NCBI GenBank assembly: GCA_964415245.1
Contig: CAYQAJ010000270.1
Location: 1-6,955, forward strand
Direction: 5' to 3'
From: CAYQAJ01 sp964415245
Lineage (GTDB): Bacteria; Planctomycetota; Planctomycetia; Pirellulales; Pirellulaceae
Length of the DNA stretch: 6,955 nt
Shown: piece after piece, positions 1 to 5,656 of the stretch
How positions within the stretch are numbered: the stretch's first letter is position 1
Layout: each line of letters starts with the position of its first letter
Position numbers and translations under genes: made by a program
The notes under the pieces: generated by a model
What the model was told of the DNA's origin: nothing
The model's input: only the letters and a program-made list of their open reading frames with translations
Databases searched by the model: none

Positions 1-1719
1 GTGGTCGGGGGGGAGTTCGCGGAGCAGGAAGGGCGTGCCTTCTTGGTGTTCGTGTTCGAGCCGCTCGGCCATGCCTTGGAGGTAGGTGATGAACTCCGCT
101 TCCGACTTCGACAGGCGGTCGCCTTTGAAGATGAGGATGAAGGCGCTTTCGCTGAACGGCACTTCGTAGCCGGTGGGCACGTTCGGGCCGAAGCGGAACA
201 GGGTGCCGGGCTTCATCAGGTGGCGGCGGCCGCCGCTGCATAGGACCCACCTGCCGCGGACCGTGTAGATCAGGCTTTCGCTGCTGTGCGGGTGCTCTGC
301 GACGTACATGCCGGCGGGCATGTCGATGAAGTGAGCCTGCGAGCCTTCGCCGAGAATCAGCGGGCCGATGCGGCCTTCGAGCGTGTCGACGCCGGCCGTG
401 CGCTTCGAGTCGGTGATGTCGTCGACGATTTCGATGCCGGGCGCGAGATAGGTGCGCTCGGGCGTGGTGTCGGTGACCGCGTCGGTTTCGACTCCGTCGT
501 GTGCCCGGGCCGGTGACACGTTGCCCGAAGCGGCTTGGATGTCCGCATGAGCGTGGTCGTCGTCGGAATCCGCGTGGGCGTGGTCATGATCGTGTGCGTG
601 ATCGTGACTGTGATCGTGTGCATCGTCGCGCGTGGCGCGGGACGCCGCCATTTCGACTTCCTCGGGGTGCTCGTCGGCCGACGTGGGAACGGTTTCGTAA
701 AGCCAATTCAAGATGGCCCAATAGGCTTTGGCCTGGTACGGGCGGCGGAAGCTGGTGAAGTCGAATCGCTCGCGGATGCGTTGGTCGTCGCTGTCGGCCG
801 ACTGCTGGAAGCTGTGATCGGCGTTATTGATAAGCGCCGACGTGGCCTTTTCGTTGCCGGCCTCGCGCATAATTTCCGCCGCGCGGGCCGCATGTTCGGC
901 CGGCACGTTCAAATCGAACTCGCCCGCCAGCGCCAAAGCGGGCGCGTGGATGTGGCGGAACATTTCGTCGGGGGGCATGGCGAGCTCGTCGCGGCGGCGA
1001 TTGAGTCCGCCCACGTGCAGCGCGAATCCGTCGTCGTCGACGTCGAACGCATCGTCGCCCGATTCGGCCGCTTTCAGCATTTCGCGCCAGTGTCGCCCCA
1101 GTGCCAGCTCGTAGCGGTGCTTTTCAACCGCCCAGTGCAAGTTCTCGGGTGAGCTCTCGGCATACTCGACCAGTCGGCCGAAGTTGTATTCGTACAGCTC
1201 GCCCGAAGGTCCGCATAATCCGCCCAGAAACACGTAGGCGTCGGCCTGCGTGCCTTCCTTGGCCGCGAGACACGCCAGGTACGCACCGGCGCTTTCGCCG
1301 ATCACGATCACCTTGTCGAAGCGAACGTCGCGGCGGGCATACTTGATTACGGCCGCCGCCACTTGGGCGCCATCGGTGTAGGAGCCGGTCCAGCCTTGCT
1401 TGGGCTTGCTCTTGCCGTGGCCTACTTGGTCGTATCGCAGGCTGGCGTATCCACCGCCGGCCAGCGCTTCGGCCAGCCGCGCGAGTGCGTCGCGCGGGGG
1501 AGCGTTGTGCCCGAGCAGCCGGCCATCGCGATCGTGCGACATAGTGCCGCCAATGATGACGACGCAGGGCACGCTGTCGTGTACGTGAGGCACCAGCAGC
1601 GTGCCAGCAACCTCGGCCAGCGGCGTGTCGATGTACACGTCGCGTTCGGTGGGATGAGCACGCAGCGTGCTCGGCAGGACAACAAGCGCGAGGCTGAGTA
1701 GTATGGCGACGTATCTCAT
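1..1719 (-). CDS. Secreted alpha/beta hydrolase fused by a His-rich linker to a cupin domain (3' end outside window)
   Basis: 573 codons are open from the ATG at 1719 to the window edge with no stop, so the C-terminus is missing. An AGGAG at 1727-1731, 7 bases before the ATG, supports the start. Residues 1-21 look like a Sec signal peptide, with a hydrophobic core and a possible cut after LRA, so the protein probably acts outside the cytoplasm. Residues about 25-345 form an alpha/beta hydrolase: VVIIGG (53-58) fits the oxyanion-hole region, GESAG (141-145) is the nucleophile elbow with Ser143, and Asp269 (GEFDLNVP) and His302 (NADHSF) fit the remaining triad. Residues 367-392 are His/Asp-rich. 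Residues about 420-545 are a cupin: H476, H478 and E481 match metal ligands of the first motif, but the second motif (GPNVPTGYE) lacks the usual histidine. The substrate is unknown; an esterase or peptidase of the dienelactone-hydrolase type is plausible. It lies 104 bases downstream of the MATE gene on the same strand. Only a weak promoter candidate (TTGCGG, 17 bases, CATATT) is seen in that gap. Confidence 0.88.
   Translation of the reverse strand, partial: MRYVAILLSLALVVLPSTLRAHPTERDVYIDTPLAEVAGTLLVPHVHDSVPCVVIIGGTMSHDRDGRLLGHNAPPRDALARLAEALAGGGYASLRYDQVGHGKSKPKQGWTGSYTDGAQVAAAVIKYARRDVRFDKVIVIGESAGAYLACLAAKEGTQADAYVFLGGLCGPSGELYEYNFGRLVEYAESSPENLHWAVEKHRYELALGRHWREMLKAAESGDDAFDVDDDGFALHVGGLNRRRDELAMPPDEMFRHIHAPALALAGEFDLNVPAEHAARAAEIMREAGNEKATSALINNADHSFQQSADSDDQRIRERFDFTSFRRPYQAKAYWAILNWLYETVPTSADEHPEEVEMAASRATRDDAHDHSHDHAHDHDHAHADSDDDHAHADIQAASGNVSPARAHDGVETDAVTDTTPERTYLAPGIEIVDDITDSKRTAGVDTLEGRIGPLILGEGSQAHFIDMPAGMYVAEHPHSSESLIYTVRGRWVLCSGGRRHLMKPGTLFRFGPNVPTGYEVPFSESAFILIFKGDRLSKSEAEFITYLQGMAERLEHEHQEGTPFLLRELPPDH
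547..618 (-). repeat. Histidine/aspartate-rich low-complexity coding segment (interdomain linker)
   Basis: This segment encodes residues 368-391 of the hydrolase-cupin protein. It holds ten histidines, mostly alternating with Asp or Ala (HDHSHDHAHDHDHAHA, then a DSDDD spacer, then HAHAD). Such tracts are common in zinc, nickel and copper handling proteins such as ZIP/CDF transporter loops and periplasmic metal-binding proteins. That it binds metal here is inferred. The near-repeated GATCAC/CACGAT units at DNA level make it prone to slippage and length change. Confidence 0.85.
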
Positions 1720-1823
1720 TGTTGCTCTCCTGCGATGGCGCCTGGCAAACGGGACATGCCCAATATGCTCGCTGGCTCGGCAGGCCGCAACCTTGGCACT
1801 ATGGATCAGCGACACGGCGGCAA

Positions 1824-3221
1824 TCACACCACGACTTTCGTCCACTTCCCCTGCCAGAAGCGAAGAGTCACCAGCACGCTGCGAACCACGGTATCGGCCA
1901 CCATGGCCCACCAGGCACCCATCACCCCCAGGCCGAAACCGGCGAAGTAGATTCCCGCGCCGGGGATCGGGATTTCATGCCAGGCGAGCAGACATGCGCC
2001 GGGGATGCGCACGAGCACAAAGCCGATGAACGTGATGACCAGCGGCCAAAACGTGTCGCCGGCTCCGCGCAGCGCGCCGGTGAGCACCGTCGCGATGGCT
2101 TGCGAAGGCAGCGACAACGCGACCACCCTCAGCAGCCGCGCGGTCAGCAGGCCAGTGGGATCGAGCGGGTCGCCCAGAAAGAACGTTGTGAGCAGGTGGC
2201 CGCCGAAAAAGAAGAACACGCCCACGCCGGTCACCAGACTGCCGCCGACGGCCAACGTAGTGAGCACGCCGCGGGTGGCGCGGCGCGGGTCGCCACCTCC
2301 CAGATACTGGCCGGCTATAGTGGCCGCCGCCACCTGAAACGCGTGGCCGGGAAGATACGCCAGCGCTTCGATCTGCACACCGAGTCCATGGGCAGCGGCC
2401 GACAGAGTGCCCAGGCTGTTGATGATCGCCACGTAGATTAAATGACAGGTAAGCACGGCCAGCATGTCGATGCCGCCCGGCAGCCCGATTCGCAGCAAAC
2501 GGCGGATGAGCGGCACGTCGGGCCACAACTGCCGCCACTGGATTCGCAGGCCGGCGCGGCCGCGCACGAGCACGATCAGCAGCAACAAGCCTCCCAGGCC
2601 GTGTCCGCAGGCGGTGCCGATGGCCAGCCCCGTCCAGCCGAGCACGGGCAATGGCCCCAACCCGATCACCAGCGACGCACTGACCGCCATGTTGATCACG
2701 TTGACCACGAGCTTGATGAGGAAGCCGGTCAACGTGTCGCCCGCGCCGTGCAGGCAGGCGGTGCCCACTTCTTGCAACATGATGGCGGGAATGGCCGGCG
2801 TCAGTATCGACAGGTATTGGGTAGCCAGGCGTGCCGGTTCGGGCTCGAGCTGCATCAGCCGAAAGAACGATCCACCCCCCATCGCGGCTGCGGCCGTAGC
2901 GGCCACGGCGATCACGGCTCCGGTGAGCAGTGCCTGATTGGTCACGTGCCGGGCCACGCGGTAATTGCCTGCCCCGACGTAGCGGGCTACCAGGGCTGTG
3001 GCGCCGATAGCGGCGGCGGCGAACAAGCTCGAAAGCAACCACAGGGTGTAGCCCATCTGCCCCATGGCGGCCTTGAAGTCGGCTCCCACGAGAAAATGCC
3101 CGATGAGCCACCAGTCGGTGTAGAACACCAACACATTCAGAGACTGCTCGGCCAGCACCGGCAGAGCCAGCCGAAACATGGGGCCGAGCGTCCCCGGCGA
3201 CGTGGTCAACGGCGTGGACAA
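1824..3221 (-). CDS. MATE family multidrug/toxin efflux transporter
   Basis: This 465-residue integral membrane protein is in the usual size range for MATE transporters, which export cationic drugs or metabolites by H+ or Na+ antiport. About twelve hydrophobic segments are visible in two homologous halves. The duplication shows as GAGDT at residues 159-163 and again at 386-390, each at a helix start (LHGAGDTLTGF and LRGAGDTFWPL). The first helix holds PVLAEQSLNVLVFYTDWWLI, with acidic Asp36 where MATE proteins often carry a cation-coupling residue; the second half opens with IGLPGGIDMLAV. The start is uncertain. TTG at 3221 gives 465 residues, and ATG at 3179 gives 451 and still leaves 14 fewer residues before helix 1; neither has a strong ribosome site. 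An in-frame TGA upstream limits the N-terminus. The stop is TGA at 1824-1826. A sigma70-like promoter lies about 60 bases upstream. The NorM-like versus DinF-like subfamily cannot be settled by eye, and the substrate is unknown. Confidence 0.93.
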   Translation of the reverse strand: MSTPLTTSPGTLGPMFRLALPVLAEQSLNVLVFYTDWWLIGHFLVGADFKAAMGQMGYTLWLLSSLFAAAAIGATALVARYVGAGNYRVARHVTNQALLTGAVIAVAATAAAAMGGGSFFRLMQLEPEPARLATQYLSILTPAIPAIMLQEVGTACLHGAGDTLTGFLIKLVVNVINMAVSASLVIGLGPLPVLGWTGLAIGTACGHGLGGLLLLIVLVRGRAGLRIQWRQLWPDVPLIRRLLRIGLPGGIDMLAVLTCHLIYVAIINSLGTLSAAAHGLGVQIEALAYLPGHAFQVAAATIAGQYLGGGDPRRATRGVLTTLAVGGSLVTGVGVFFFFGGHLLTTFFLGDPLDPTGLLTARLLRVVALSLPSQAIATVLTGALRGAGDTFWPLVITFIGFVLVRIPGACLLAWHEIPIPGAGIYFAGFGLGVMGAWWAMVADTVVRSVLVTLRFWQGKWTKVVV

Positions 3222-3277
3222 GGCAATGCGTCGCGCGCTAGGAGTGGCGGGTAACCGGGGACGTACCGGAAGCGGTC

Positions 3278-3306
3278 AGTATCCCGGCTGGGTATTGCCC
3301 CGTCAA
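3278..3306 (-). promoter_or_regulatory. Sigma70-like promoter for the MATE gene
   Basis: Read on the minus strand, a -35 box TTGACG (3301-3306, 5 of 6 to consensus) is followed by exactly 17 bases and a -10 box GATACT (3278-3283, 5 of 6 to TATACT and 4 of 6 to TATAAT). Transcription would start near 3271, giving a leader of about 50 bases before the TTG start at 3221. The placement in the only gap upstream of the transporter supports the call. It implies that the MATE gene need not depend on read-through from the peptidase gene. Confidence 0.5.
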
Positions 3307-3307
3307 T

Positions 3308-3325
3308 CAACGCCAATGGGCGTTG
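3308..3325 (-). terminator. Hairpin after the peptidase gene, weak terminator or operator candidate
   Basis: CAACGCC and GGCGTTG pair perfectly around a four-base loop (7-bp stem), about 40 bases past the stop codon of the ImmA/IrrE gene. In that direction the stem is followed only by ATTGACG, with no T tract, so it is a poor classical intrinsic terminator. The flanks AATCA and TGATT are also complementary, though offset by three bases. It abuts the -35 box of the MATE promoter, so a protein-binding site is an equal alternative. Confidence 0.4.
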
Positions 3326-3364
3326 CGCTGATTCGACTTGCCACTCCTGAGTAACGCGCAAGCA

Positions 3365-3967
3365 CTAGCCCCAAAGTCCCTCTCGCCGCGCGCGTTTCGC
3401 AATGACAGGCCGCGACACATTGAAGTACCGTGCCAAATGACTTTCGACGAGCTGGGCCACCTCCTCGCCGCCGGTTTTCACGTCAACACCAGCCGCGGCC
3501 GCCCGATCCACAAGTCGTTCAAACTCGACCCTCAGTTCGTCACCGGGAACGAGGATGAGTCCCGCCAGGCAATATGCCTGCCACTCGAGCCACGAGTACT
3601 GATCCTCCGGAATGCTTTGCACGACTGCCTTCCATTCGCCAATGGAACGATATGTTAGCTGTTCAAAAACGTCTCGGTGGATCAGCACGTGCGACAATTC
3701 GTGCGCCAGACTGAATCGGTATCTGGGTTCGTGGCGGAGATACACCCATTCGTCAACGTGGATTTCGGTTAAGTCGCTAGTAGGGTAGGAGTCGATGTCG
3801 AAGTGATCATGCAAGCCGGGCGTGGGGACAATGTCGATGCCGAAATGAAACTCAACGATGTGCTCAATCGGGACGGGAACTGTTCCGCTTGGATTGTGCT
3901 CGGCGAGAAAACTCGCGGCGATCTCACGGAGTTTTTCGTAAGGCAGGTACGGCGCGAGAATCGCCAT
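3365..3967 (-). CDS. ImmA/IrrE family zinc metallo-endopeptidase
   Basis: This 200-residue cytoplasmic protein has the layout of ImmA/IrrE peptidases (COG2856-like). These cleave a partner regulator: ImmA cleaves the ICEBs1 repressor ImmR, and Deinococcus IrrE/PprI cleaves DdrO. The zinc motif HELSH is at 89-93 (SLAHELSHVLIH), supplying His89, Glu90 and His93. Glu128 in EWQAYCLAGLILVP fits the downstream third ligand, and the C-terminus (about 170-198) is helical with VSRPVIAKRARREGL. All catalytic residues are present, so it should be active. The ATG at 3967 follows the XRE gene by 12 bases, and AAGGA overlapping that gene's TAA can serve as its ribosome site, so the pair is probably co-transcribed and coupled. 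Hand-counted GC in 60-base rows inside the gene is 50-57%, against about 70% in sampled rows of the flanking MATE and hydrolase genes. That suggests transfer. The natural substrate is inferred to be the adjacent XRE protein. Confidence 0.92.
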   Translation of the reverse strand: MAILAPYLPYEKLREIAASFLAEHNPSGTVPVPIEHIVEFHFGIDIVPTPGLHDHFDIDSYPTSDLTEIHVDEWVYLRHEPRYRFSLAHELSHVLIHRDVFEQLTYRSIGEWKAVVQSIPEDQYSWLEWQAYCLAGLILVPGDELRVEFERLVDRAAAAGVDVKTGGEEVAQLVESHLARYFNVSRPVIAKRARREGLWG

Positions 3968-3979
3968 GTGGGAGCATCC

Positions 3980-4351
3980 TTATCTCTTTCGCACTTTCGC
4001 GACGAGCTCGTCGAGCTTTTCCGCTGGAACGGGGCTGCCGCGAAGCGTGCGGAACAACACCGGAAGCTTCCGCAGCAGCTCCTCGTCCGACAGCAAGTCG
4101 CTCGGCAACTGGCCGCGCGACGCCGCGGCAGCATCGAATAATTGGACCCAGTCGTCCGAGCCCCTCTTGAGACCGAGCGCAACCGCATACTTCTCCACAA
4201 CGTCCGTACTCTGCGGCGCCGGAAAAAGCCCGCGCTCCACTCGACTGTAGTTACCAGGGTCAAAGCCGTGTCGCAGGCAGAACTCGCGCAGCGTCACGTG
4301 TTGTCGTTGCCGAAACTGCTTCAACACCTTCCCGAAAAGTGTTCCTCTCAT
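3980..4351 (-). CDS. XRE-type helix-turn-helix regulator paired with the ImmA/IrrE peptidase
   Basis: The product is a 123-residue protein. Residues about 5-60 fold as a Cro/CI-type helix-turn-helix: LREFCLRHGF is the first HTH helix, DPGNYSRVERGL is the turn plus recognition helix with the typical S-x-x-E-x-G ending, and VVEKYAVALGL fits the last helix. The region after about 64 (WVQLFDAAAA, LLSDEELLRKLPVLFRTL) is helical and may hold the dimer interface or the peptidase cleavage zone. The start is ATG 4351, because GGGGAG sits 6 bases upstream; a longer frame reaching 4450 would begin inside the promoter -35 box. The stop is TAA at 3980-3982. A strong palindrome overlaps the promoter about 60-90 bases upstream, so the likely role is DNA-binding autorepressor of its own two-gene operon. 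It could equally be called an antitoxin-like or phage/ICE-repressor-like protein; no phage genes are present. Confidence 0.88.
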   Translation of the reverse strand: MRGTLFGKVLKQFRQRQHVTLREFCLRHGFDPGNYSRVERGLFPAPQSTDVVEKYAVALGLKRGSDDWVQLFDAAAASRGQLPSDLLSDEELLRKLPVLFRTLRGSPVPAEKLDELVAKVRKR

Positions 4352-4357
4352 GCCGAT

Positions 4358-4363
4358 CTCCCC
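4358..4363 (-). promoter_or_regulatory. Ribosome binding site deciding the XRE start
   Basis: GGGGAG on the minus strand, 6 bases before the ATG at 4351, is the best Shine-Dalgarno match near this gene. It fixes the start 33 codons inside the longest open frame. Confidence 0.65.
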
Positions 4364-4410
4364 AGGGCGTACCGACTGCGCCGTACCCGAAGGAAGCGCG
4401 TCACGGACAG

Positions 4411-4442
4411 TCGTTGTGTTTATTGTACAACAATGACAACGA
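4411..4442. promoter_or_regulatory. 32-bp imperfect palindrome, candidate operator of the XRE/ImmA pair
   Basis: The site is centred between 4426 and 4427 on the perfect octamer TTGTACAA. The outer arms TCGTTGT (4411-4417) and ACAACGA (4436-4442) are exact reverse complements. Over the full site 13 of 16 positions per half match. Two dyad half-sites about three helical turns long suit an XRE dimer or a pair of dimers. The palindrome covers the -10 box and most of the spacer of the promoter at 4422-4450, so binding would block RNA polymerase. That the adjacent XRE protein binds here is inferred. Confidence 0.7.
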
Positions 4443-4450
4443 CGCAGCAA
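4422..4450 (-). promoter_or_regulatory. Sigma70-like promoter of the XRE/ImmA operon
   Basis: Read on the minus strand, TTGCTG (4445-4450, 4 of 6 to the -35 consensus) is followed by exactly 17 bases and TACAAT (4422-4427, 5 of 6 to the -10 consensus). The transcript would begin near 4415, with a leader of about 64 bases to the ATG at 4351. The overlap with the palindrome at 4411-4442 supports a regulated promoter. Confidence 0.65.
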
Positions 4451-4592
4451 TCAGAAAGCGGCATGAATTTCCGACCATCGACCGATTGTGTCGATTGGCT
4501 AGGGGGCACGCGCTACACGGAGTCGTCGCGTTTCGCTTGCGGTTCCGGCACGGACAAGTGCGCGACGATGAGAATCGTGCTGGCCCGCGCGG

Positions 4593-5156
4593 TCAGACAA
4601 TCACACTGGTCAGCGCGAGGAAATCGGGATGGTTGCGGATGGGGTCGAAATCGGTTTCCTCACCCACCAGGTCGCGGTAATTCGTGTCAAGATCGAATGC
4701 CCGCGACAGATAGGCAACCGCCAGCTTCGGATTGCGAGCCAGGCTCCAATAGCAGGCCAGGTTGTAGTGCACGATGGCCTGCCCGGCGTCGGCCACCAGC
4801 GCCTCTTCGAGCGACTGAATGGCAAGGTCGAGCCTCCCAATTCGCTTGTGGCACCAGCCCAGAGCCAGAAACGCTTCGATGTTCTGGTTGTCGAATTCGG
4901 TCGACGCCTTGAGCGGCTCGACCGCCTCGCGATACCGCTCCATGGCCCGCAATGCCTGCCCCTTGAGGAACTGCACGTGGGCGCGGCGACCGGGCACATT
5001 GTCCAGCGTGGCCAGCACGTCGATGGCCCGCCGGGCGACCGGATCGCGGACCGAAGGTGGTAGAGACCACTGGCTGCCAAACGCCGAGATCAGCTCGAGG
5101 TAGCCCTCGGCTTCTCGCAGGACTTGCTCCCGGCGGATGCGCTGTAGTCCGATCAT
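4593..5156 (-). CDS. Small tetratricopeptide-repeat (TPR) protein
   Basis: The product is 187 residues from ATG 5156; a GTG start at 5207 in the same frame would give 204. After a basic N-terminal helix (LQRIRREQVLREAEGYLEL, from residue 4) come three consecutive 34-residue TPR units at about 59-92, 93-126 and 127-160. They carry the small/aromatic pattern of the fold (FLKGQALRAMERYREAVEPL, LGWCHKRIGRLDLAIQSLEE, YNLACYWSLARNPKLAVAYL). The tail DFDPIRNHPDFLALTSVIV resembles a family I remember from planctomycetes, whose members start near this ATG, so I prefer it; GGTGA lies 4 bases upstream. There is no signal peptide or membrane segment, so it is probably a cytoplasmic protein-protein interaction scaffold. 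No enzymatic motif or partner is evident. It is the upstream neighbour of the XRE/ImmA pair on the same strand, but a 241-base gap with its own promoter separates them. Confidence 0.87.
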   Translation of the reverse strand: MIGLQRIRREQVLREAEGYLELISAFGSQWSLPPSVRDPVARRAIDVLATLDNVPGRRAHVQFLKGQALRAMERYREAVEPLKASTEFDNQNIEAFLALGWCHKRIGRLDLAIQSLEEALVADAGQAIVHYNLACYWSLARNPKLAVAYLSRAFDLDTNYRDLVGEETDFDPIRNHPDFLALTSVIV

Positions 5157-5207
5157 CTTGTCACCAAACTTCCCCGCGTACTTTCGCCGTGCCAGAGAGA
5201 CCGGCAC

Positions 5208-5656
5208 GACGCGGCCCGCTAAACCAATTATATTCTAATCGGCGACCGGCAGGAGCCAAGACGTGCTGCCAGACGCAGGACGCGGCAACTTTCTGTCCGT
5301 CTGCATCGGTCGCTCGTGACTCGGGGGGAATGGCCGGCAAATACGTTGCGCGAAGCTATTCCGCCGACGCGTCGATTGCGGCGGATGCGGCGCACCGCGG
5401 CGACGTCAGTCGGTGCGCAGCGCTCATCCCGCAGAGTCTGCGTGTCGCGTAAAAGTGAGCGCCGGGCGGTGTGCCCGTGGATACGTGCCCTCGCGGCATG
5501 CGAATGCGACTACGTGCCGCGTCGGCAACGGGCGCTGTCGGCGACGCGGGATGATGTTGGAACCGCGCGCAACGACGGCCAGCATCCTTACGTCGGCGCC
5601 GCGAGAACCGTTCACACGGGTATGGAAGGGAGCGGCTAGGCGACCCGAGGCCGAAC
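5208..5656. other. Intergenic stretch of about 450 bases without a convincing gene
   Basis: This lies between the stop of the HDOD gene and the TPR gene. Open frames on both strands here are Arg/Ala/Pro-rich with no recognisable domain, and the longer ones simply continue as shadows of the neighbours. It holds the TATAAT at 5227-5232 and a small hairpin CGGGC/GCCCG (5463-5477, five-base loop). I see no T-rich terminator after the HDOD stop, no tRNA and no repeat array. Confidence 0.55.
5227..5232 (-). promoter_or_regulatory. Perfect -10 box upstream of the TPR gene
   Basis: TATAAT on the minus strand sits in a short AT-rich island (5221-5239) inside otherwise GC-rich DNA, just upstream of the TPR gene. 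No good -35 box is found 16-18 bases further up (TTGGCT is 21 bases away). Transcription would start near 5220, which leaves about 13 bases before the GTG at 5207 or about 64 before the ATG at 5156; the latter is more usual. Confidence 0.45.

Larger units (their letters stand above)
3240..3348. repeat. Nine-bp inverted repeat bracketing the MATE promoter region
   Basis: AGGAGTGGC at 3240-3248 and its exact reverse complement GCCACTCCT at 3340-3348 sit near the two ends of the gap between the MATE and peptidase genes. They enclose the hairpin at 3308-3325 and the promoter at 3278-3306. There is no transposase, no clear target duplication and no second copy in the window, so this may be chance, paired regulatory half-sites, or the ends of a very small element. 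Confidence 0.3.

Noticed and set aside
547..618. CRISPR-like or tandem repeat array
   Set aside because: The repeated short units are just alternating His/Asp codons inside a gene. There are no spacers of constant length and no cas genes.
535..1152. 205-codon plus-strand frame with a Val/Ile-rich start
   Set aside because: The apparent membrane-like start is the antisense of the His/Asp-rich linker (GTG/ATC/GTC codons). The minus strand carries the well-supported hydrolase.
1975..3111. 378-codon minus-strand frame inside the MATE gene
   Set aside because: It is an out-of-frame reading of the MATE gene, very Arg/His/Pro-rich, with no recognisable features.
1719..3254. Two long plus-strand open frames (1719-2441 and 2442-3254) opposite the MATE gene
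   Set aside because: They are antisense shadows of the transporter. Their translations are Gln/His/Arg/Gly-rich with no domain character, while the minus strand gives a clear 12-helix MATE protein.
3365..4351. Classical prophage or ICE immunity region
   Set aside because: An XRE plus ImmA pair is typical of such elements, but there is no integrase, excisionase, attachment site or structural gene in the window.
4352..4450. N-terminal extension of the XRE protein to 156 residues
   Set aside because: It would start in the -35 box of the promoter and include the operator. The internal ATG at 4351 has a good ribosome site.
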